From Betaproteobacteria bacterium (lineage in GTDB: Bacteria; Pseudomonadota; Gammaproteobacteria; Burkholderiales; Rhodocyclaceae): DNA of 34,013 bases. Location of the stretch: contig WQZF01000023.1 of the NCBI GenBank assembly GCA_009780885.1, forward strand, positions 1 through 34,013, in the 5' to 3' direction. The position numbers and the translations under genes are program-made. Below the pieces are notes generated by a model that was given only the letters and a program-made list of their open reading frames with translations, was not told the DNA's origin and did not search any database. Shown here one piece after another: positions 29,880 to 34,013 of the stretch (within the stretch, counting starts at the first letter, position 1; every line of letters starts with the position of its first letter).

Positions 29880-29910
29880 AGAAGCCTCTTGCTTGTGCAG
29901 GAGGCTTTTG
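29880..29910 (-). terminator. Terminator hairpin near the CsgG-like gene
   Basis: AAGCCTC and GAGGCTT pair around a 12-base loop with A/T runs on both sides (AAAAGAAGCCTC ... GAGGCTTTTG). On the minus strand it would end leftward transcription before the tRNA gene. A family 3 repeat lies between it and the CsgG-like gene. Confidence 0.6.
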
Positions 29911-30060
29911 AACACCTGTCGAGCGCGGGGTCAGCGAGACATGGCGTAACAGGCGCCGAAGGCGCCCCGCATTGTGTAGGGGCGGGTGGTACGGGCGGGT
30001 TTCAAACCCGCCCCTACGCCGCCCGTACAGGAATCCCCAACCTTCATTGGGGTGACTCAA
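29908..30060. repeat. Dispersed repeat family 3, copy 2, with nested palindrome
   Basis: TTGAACACCTGTCGAGCGC to GGGGTGACTCAA is the reverse complement of 7505-7629. Relative to that copy it carries an insertion of about 53 bp (29976-30028) and lacks a short CCATGAATGG-type hairpin. It lies in 29775-30098, which has no gene; the [13 protein letters not shown] peptide it can encode is the same as the one at the LigA C-terminus. Confidence 0.85.
29976..30028. repeat. Palindromic element nested in repeat family 3
   Basis: GTAGGGGCGGGT/ACCCGCCCCTAC and GTACGGGCGG/CCGCCCGTAC are interleaved inverted repeats around GGGCGGGTTTCAAACCCGCCC-like arms. The copy of the host repeat at 7505-7629 lacks this block, so it is a later insertion. 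GTAGGGGCGGGTTT-type palindromes are, from general knowledge, common in environmental proteobacteria. Confidence 0.75.
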
Positions 30061-30098
30061 ATGGCGGCATGTGCCGCCACAGGAGTTTCGTTTCGAGG

Positions 30099-30953
30099 CT
30101 ATTTTTTCTTCGATTTTCTCGGTGCGGGTTCGTCCTCGTCGGACTGGACGCCCAGTTGTCCGCCGGTGCCCAGGCCGCCTTCGACGGTCTGCATTTGATA
30201 ATTGCGGGTGGCGCGGACAAGGTTGTTGTAGGCGTCGGTAAAGGCCGCAACGATTACCTTGCCTTCCGCCGTGTTCGTATAACCGCCGAGACTGCCGCCT
30301 CCGTGGCCACCGAAGATGCTGCCGACTGCGCCGAAATCGACGTTGCTTGCGCTGCCCTCGGCAGCGGAAATCTGGACGCCGGAACGGTTCTCGATCAGCG
30401 TGAGCATGGTGCTGGCTTCCTTGACGTTTGCGCTGCCGGCAAGTCCGCCGAACAGGCCGCCGCCGATCCTGCCTCCGATGGCTGCACCCAGGCCGCCGGC
30501 ATTCTGGTTGCTGAAGGTGATGCTCGGGGACATCGTGTAGTCCGCAGCGACCATCTGGCCCTTGCCGAAATTGGATTTCTTGCGCAGTTCACCGGACTCC
30601 TGCAGCGCGCGTTCCTGCATCATGTTGTTCATCGCGCGGCCACGCTCAACGACCACAAAGCAATTCGATTCCTGCACCAGGAGACGCAGGACGGGAGTCG
30701 TCGGGCCGAGACGGTAGTCGGTACTCAAGGTCCGGTACCAATCGGTGTTGGTGTCTTCGACGACCGCGAGCGTGCCCAGCGGTTTTGGGCATCTTTCGAT
30801 CTGACCGGTGCCCTGGGCCGTCGATCCGGAAGCGGAGCCGGTGACGGTGGTCTTTGCGCCCAGCGCGCCCATTTCGGGGTCGGCCCAGGCGGGGCAGGCC
30901 GCCAGCGCTGCAATCGCGGGCAGGATTTTGAAAAACGGTTTTGTATTGAGCAT
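30099..30953 (-). CDS. CsgG/HfaB-like secreted or outer-membrane protein
   Basis: The 284-residue protein has a signal peptide (hydrophobic to about residue 19). Cleavage is either after Ala-Trp-Ala (residue 24) or at a lipobox-like Leu-Ala-Ala-Cys20. The middle (about 58-145) resembles the CsgG fold: LGTLAVVEDTN, then LRLLVQESNCFVVVERGRAM followed by NNMMQERALQESGEL, where CsgG has the matching 'VER-x-x-LxxLLxER' helix-strand pattern. A Gly-rich segment (about 175-250) and a charged tail (DEDEPAPRKSKKK) follow. CsgG forms the curli export pore; relatives have other envelope roles. No curli genes are visible, so only the family resemblance is claimed. GGAG precedes the ATG. Confidence 0.72.
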   Translation of the reverse strand: MLNTKPFFKILPAIAALAACPAWADPEMGALGAKTTVTGSASGSTAQGTGQIERCPKPLGTLAVVEDTNTDWYRTLSTDYRLGPTTPVLRLLVQESNCFVVVERGRAMNNMMQERALQESGELRKKSNFGKGQMVAADYTMSPSITFSNQNAGGLGAAIGGRIGGGLFGGLAGSANVKEASTMLTLIENRSGVQISAAEGSASNVDFGAVGSIFGGHGGGSLGGYTNTAEGKVIVAAFTDAYNNLVRATRNYQMQTVEGGLGTGGQLGVQSDEDEPAPRKSKKK

Positions 30954-31286
30954 GGAAAGTTACTCCTTTGTGTACCCCCTCCCGCATCCCTTGTGCCATT
31001 GATTTCGCGGGAGAAAAAAATGAATAATAAATACTCGGCGCTTGCCGATTCGATGATATTAGTTTTTGCCCAGGGATCGGTCAAGCGTGCAGAATGGATG
31101 GAGTACGGCGAACCCCGTCATTCCTGCCTCCCATCTTGCGTGGGCTGGCAATGAAGGTTTACCATTGCGCAGTATTTTTATCAAAATACATCCGGAAATC
31201 ATGTGCCAGGAGCGCATCCGGTTCGATGATCGGGAAACCCGGTTTTTCACACCAAACAATATAAAACCTTGCACGCTGCGTTCGGG
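30954..31286. other. Intergenic region without a gene
   Basis: This is the divergent region between the CsgG-like gene and yfiR. It holds the ribosome site of the CsgG-like gene and a degraded palindrome near 31116-31155 (TCATTCCTGCC ... GGCTGGCAATGA). I see no convincing ORF or RNA gene and no clear promoter consensus. Confidence 0.5.
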
Positions 31287-31856
31287 ATGAGGCTGACAAC
31301 ACATTTTTTTGCCTTCGTGGCGTCGATACTGGCAGGCGCGCTGGCGGCTTCCATAATAATGGAGGCTAGGGCCCAGCAGGATCAGTCCGCGCACGCCTCC
31401 ATGACGCTTTCCATCGTGACCGGCATCGTCAACTACACTCGCTGGCCCCATCTGGATGGCAAGTTGAGAATCTGCCTGGCAGGGGAATCGGATTATTCCG
31501 CCCGGATCACCGGCGAACTTCCCCAATCGATCCAGGCCGCCGTCGGCATGCCAGCCTCGATAAGCACCCTCCAGAATCCGGAAGCTGCTGTCTCGCAATG
31601 CGATTTGGTCTATGTCGGGCGCTGGAAGGAACCCTATACGAAACAACTGATTTCCGCCATCTCGGGGCAGCCTGTCCTGAGCATTGGCGAAAACCGGGAT
31701 TTCTGTTCCCAGGGCGGCATGTTCTGCCTTGATCTCAATGTTTCGACCCCCGGGGAAATCAGTTTTGCGACCAACCTGGATGCCATCAGCCGCAGCAAGG
31801 TGCGCGTCAATCCGCAGGTATTGCGCCTTGCCGCTCGTCTGAAGGCTGCCCAATGA
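31287..31856 (+). CDS. yfiR: YfiR-family periplasmic repressor of a diguanylate cyclase
   Basis: The 189-residue protein has a signal peptide (to about residue 29, ARAQ-Q) and a DUF4154/YfiR domain. The four Cys residues (63, 105, 140, 147) keep nearly the spacing of Pseudomonas YfiR, in which two disulphides form (71-110 and 145-152); the DFCSQGGMFC pair is seven apart in both. YfiR binds the periplasmic part of YfiN and holds it inactive, and responds to redox or envelope stress. ATG 31287 is chosen over an in-frame TTG at 31269; the ribosome site is weak. Its stop overlaps the yfiN start (ATGA). Confidence 0.88.
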   Translation: MRLTTHFFAFVASILAGALAASIIMEARAQQDQSAHASMTLSIVTGIVNYTRWPHLDGKLRICLAGESDYSARITGELPQSIQAAVGMPASISTLQNPEAAVSQCDLVYVGRWKEPYTKQLISAISGQPVLSIGENRDFCSQGGMFCLDLNVSTPGEISFATNLDAISRSKVRVNPQVLRLAARLKAAQ

Positions 31857-33121
31857 GCAAGGCGAACCGGATCGTCACCCTGTTTTCCGCATTGCGCCAG
31901 GCCAATCTGGGCGGGGCGCTGGTGGGTATGGTGACCGCCGGGATGTTGCTGGGCGTACTGATGTTTTTCAGTTTGCGCGCCCAGAGCAATGAGCACCTCA
32001 ACCTGGTGGCGCGCACCATTGCCTATTCGGTCGAAGCCTCCCTGATGTTCAATGATGCCGTCACCGCGCAGGAAATCCTGGATCAAATCGTGCAAAAGGA
32101 ACATCTCGATCTTGCGCTGGTCATCGATCAGAAAGGCCATGTGCTGGCCCGCGTCGGAGGCGACGCAGAGGAAGGCGGCCTCAATCGCCTGATCGGGCGC
32201 CTCGTGTTTCCATCGCCTACGGAGGTGGGGGTCGTCAGCAACCAACATGTACTGGGGCATATCGTCATTCGCGGAAATGGCGGGGTGTTCGCGCTGTTTT
32301 TCCTGAAGACGATCATCGCCATCACCATCAGCCTTCTGGTGACGGGGGCTGCGACCCTGTTTTTTACGCGCAAGGCTGAACGCAATATCATCAGCCAGTT
32401 GGATATCCTGGCAAAAAACACGCTGATGCGCCATGTGTGGCGCGCTCAGGAGCAACCGCTGGGCATTGCGGAATTCCAGCAGATCAACGCGCAATTCCGC
32501 GATCTCCTGATAGAACTCGAAGCCAAGAACGCCGAGTTGATCGAACACCAGATGAGACTGGAGGATAAAAACGCTTCCCTTGCCTATCAGGCGAATCACG
32601 ACGAACTGACGGGCCTGGGCAATCGCGCCTATTTCAACCACTGCCTGGATATTGCCATTGCGAATGCCGAAGCCCACGGCGGACAGTTGGCCATCCTTTA
32701 TCTCGATTCGAATCATTTCAAGGCGATCAATGACCAATACGGACATGCTGTAGGAGATATGTATCTCATCCGCACGGCGCAGAGCATCCAGCATGCGGTG
32801 CGGCGTGCCGACGTGGTAGCGCGCCTGGGGGGCGATGAATTCGCGGTGCTCCTGGCGCCGCTTGAATCTCCTGCGGTGGCGTACCGCGTGGCAGAAGAAA
32901 TTCTTTCGGCGCCGGAATTTTCCATTCTGGATCGTGGACAGGAACTGATCCTCCACCTGGACATCAGCATCGGAATCGCCATTTATCCGGACGCAGGAAA
33001 AAACCGGAATGATCTGTTGAAATCAGCGGATCAAGCCATGTATGCTTCTAAAAAAACCGAAGGCAAGCACTACATTATTGCCCCCTTGTTAACCCCGCAT
33101 CCAACAGGAGATTTGATATGA
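31853..33121 (+). CDS. yfiN: YfiN/TpbB-type membrane diguanylate cyclase
   Basis: The 422-residue protein has TM1 (about 20-42), a periplasmic sensor domain of CHASE8 type (43-144), TM2 (about 145-171), a HAMP-like region, a short coiled coil (about 205-245) and a GGDEF domain with an intact active-site motif (RLGGDEF, 324-330). The I-site RxxD (RRAD, 317-320) lies five residues before GGDEF, so product inhibition is expected. It should make c-di-GMP from GTP and favour biofilm formation when YfiR releases it. Both neighbours overlap it by 4 bp. Confidence 0.92.
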   Translation: MSKANRIVTLFSALRQANLGGALVGMVTAGMLLGVLMFFSLRAQSNEHLNLVARTIAYSVEASLMFNDAVTAQEILDQIVQKEHLDLALVIDQKGHVLARVGGDAEEGGLNRLIGRLVFPSPTEVGVVSNQHVLGHIVIRGNGGVFALFFLKTIIAITISLLVTGAATLFFTRKAERNIISQLDILAKNTLMRHVWRAQEQPLGIAEFQQINAQFRDLLIELEAKNAELIEHQMRLEDKNASLAYQANHDELTGLGNRAYFNHCLDIAIANAEAHGGQLAILYLDSNHFKAINDQYGHAVGDMYLIRTAQSIQHAVRRADVVARLGGDEFAVLLAPLESPAVAYRVAEEILSAPEFSILDRGQELILHLDISIGIAIYPDAGKNRNDLLKSADQAMYASKKTEGKHYIIAPLLTPHPTGDLI

Positions 33122-33615
33122 ATATCCCGCGTTTTTCCCGTTATGTTCTGGCCGCCCTCTCCCTTTTCCTGGCGGTCGCCTGCCAGACTCCTCCTCCCCC
33201 GCCTCCGGGACTGACCCCGGAGCAGATCTCGAAGTTGAAGAGCAGCGGCTTTTCCGAAACGGACGAGGGGTGGGCACTGAACCTCGACGCGCGCCTGCTC
33301 TTCGATACTTCCAGCGCCGCCCTGAACCAGAGAGAGCAGGATTCCCTGAAAAAGATTGCAAACACCCTGATTTCCATCGGCATTGCCGACATCATCATCG
33401 AGGGGCATACGGACAGCACCGGCTCCGAACAATATAACCGCGAGTTGTCCCGGAAACGCGCCGAGATGGTGGCCGATTACCTCGCCTCTGACGGAATGTC
33501 CCGGGAACACATGCAGATCGAGGCGAAGGGCAGCAGCAGCCCCATTGCCAGCAATACCACGCGGGAGGGCCGCACCGAAAACCGGCGGACGGTCATCATC
33601 ATTCCCATGAAATAA
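33118..33615 (+). CDS. yfiB: YfiB-like OmpA-domain lipoprotein
   Basis: The 165-residue protein has a lipoprotein signal with Cys22 (LAVAC, -3 Ala is a little unusual), a Pro-rich stretch, and an OmpA/Pal domain (about 55-165) with IIIEGHTDSTGSEQYNRELS and RKRAEMVADYL, the peptidoglycan-binding signature. In Pseudomonas, outer-membrane YfiB captures YfiR and so activates YfiN. The gene starts within the yfiN stop (ATGA), completing a three-gene yfiRNB operon closed by a strong terminator. Confidence 0.92.
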   Translation: MNIPRFSRYVLAALSLFLAVACQTPPPPPPGLTPEQISKLKSSGFSETDEGWALNLDARLLFDTSSAALNQREQDSLKKIANTLISIGIADIIIEGHTDSTGSEQYNRELSRKRAEMVADYLASDGMSREHMQIEAKGSSSPIASNTTREGRTENRRTVIIIPMK

Positions 33616-33645
33616 ACAGACCGGAAAGCGGCAGGAAGCTCCCAT

Positions 33646-33681
33646 AAAAAAACCCGCGCCCTGAAAGGCGCGGGTTTTTTT
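33646..33681 (+). terminator. Terminator of the yfiRNB operon
   Basis: ACCCGCGCC and GGCGCGGGT pair around CTGAAA, flanked by an A run before and eight Ts after. It starts 31 bp after the yfiB stop. Confidence 0.92.
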
Positions 33682-33765
33682 ATGCTGCGAAAAATAATAA
33701 TCTTTCTGGAATAAACGAAACTGGCATCGGGATTTCAATCAACTGTTCCAATATGGAGGCGGCTC

Positions 33766-33927
33766 ATGAAAAACAAAATGTTGTCTCACGTCTTGGCAGG
33801 CGCGGCTTTGGTAGGTTTGCTCTTTTTCGTGCCGATGTCGAAAGTCCTTGCGCAGGAAAAGCCCAGAACCATATGCATGGGGGGGATGGGTCTGAGCTTG
33901 CCCCTGAAATCCGTATCCCATAGCTGA
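33766..33927 (+). pseudogene. 5' part of a secreted-protein gene, probably cut by an IS element
   Basis: The ATG at 33766 follows a strong GGAGG. The 53 codons encode a clear signal peptide (MKNKMLSHVLAGAALVGLLF..., cleavage likely after VLA at about residue 29) and only about 24 mature residues (starting QEKPRTICMGG). The stop TGA at 33925 coincides with the apparent start of the insertion element (TGAACTC...). The reading frame was thus probably longer and lost its end. I do not recognise the family. An intact short peptide gene is the alternative. Confidence 0.55.
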
Positions 33928-34013
33928 ACTCATGGACAGGTTTTACTTGGTTGATTGGCCATCCAGTTTTGCTCGAATTGGATGGGGCTGAGGTAAGCCA
34001 GCGTTGAATGCAG
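33925..34013 (-). mobile_element. IS3-family insertion sequence, one end only (cut by window)
   Basis: From TGAACTCATGG onward the sequence reads as the terminal end of an insertion sequence. On the minus strand it encodes the last residues of an IS3-type transposase. The other end lies beyond the window, so the target duplication cannot be checked. Confidence 0.65.
33930..34013 (-). CDS. IS3-family transposase OrfB, C-terminal fragment (partial)
   Basis: The 27 visible codons encode LHSTLAYLSPIQFEQNWMAN followed by QPSKTCP and a stop at 33930-33932. The His-Ser-x-Leu-x-Tyr-x-Ser-Pro-x-x-Phe-Glu pattern is the C-terminal signature of IS3-family DDE integrase-like transposases. The 5' part lies outside the window, so intactness is unknown. 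Confidence 0.8.
   Translation of the reverse strand: MHSTLAYLSPIQFEQNWMANQPSKTCP

Noticed and set aside
29889-31154. 421-codon plus-strand frame over the CsgG-like gene
   Set aside because: It runs through a dispersed repeat and the antisense of a gene with signal peptide, ribosome site and family resemblance; the frame itself has none.

Overview
This window is a GC-rich chromosomal segment that reads as a betaproteobacterium, possibly Rhodocyclales-like. I base this on the smc-zipA-ligA cluster, a linked gcvT-gcvH-gcvP operon, hrcA, short-type queF and a yfiR-yfiN-yfiB operon. The lineage is inferred from gene content and base composition, without a database search.

Layout. Positions 1-1500 hold a dispersed repeat, a SPOR-domain membrane protein and a duplicated copy of that gene's 3' end behind a small palindromic element. 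Positions 1505-5060 carry hrcA and a divergent EF-G paralogue. Positions 5284-14568 are minus-strand core genes in two tightly coupled groups: galU-hpt-methylthioinosine phosphorylase (uridylyl transfer and purine salvage) and smc-zipA-ligA (chromosome segregation, division, DNA ligation). Positions 14885-16023 carry queF and a YecA/UPF0149 gene. Positions 16200-21764 look like an accessory island: an AlbA_2 (Schlafen-like) regulator, a FitAB/VapBC toxin-antitoxin pair, a multi-pass membrane protein of unknown function with a small partner ORF, a divergent WYL regulator of the BrxR/CapW type, and a DinD-like protein. Positions 21831-26255 encode the glycine cleavage proteins.

Positions 26447-29143 encode the most striking single gene: a predicted lipoprotein joining a NodB polysaccharide deacetylase, a caspase-like (C14) domain with an EF-hand-type loop, and TPR repeats, with both catalytic centres apparently intact. 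After it come a DUF2892 membrane protein, tRNA-Ala(CGC), a CsgG-like secreted protein, a complete yfiRNB c-di-GMP signalling operon and, at the window's edge, a short secreted-protein gene apparently cut by an IS3-family element.

The window is rich in small non-coding repeats. At least three dispersed families are present: (1) a 161-172 bp element with GGATGCTCTGAA termini; (2) a 77-78 bp AT-rich element with ATTTTCTAAATT termini and a CTACAGTAG core; (3) a 125-153 bp element ending in TTGAGTCACC, one copy of which supplies the last ~38 codons of ligA. The main candidates for something undescribed are the deacetylase-caspase-TPR lipoprotein, the WYL-controlled membrane module, and the AT-rich repeat family.
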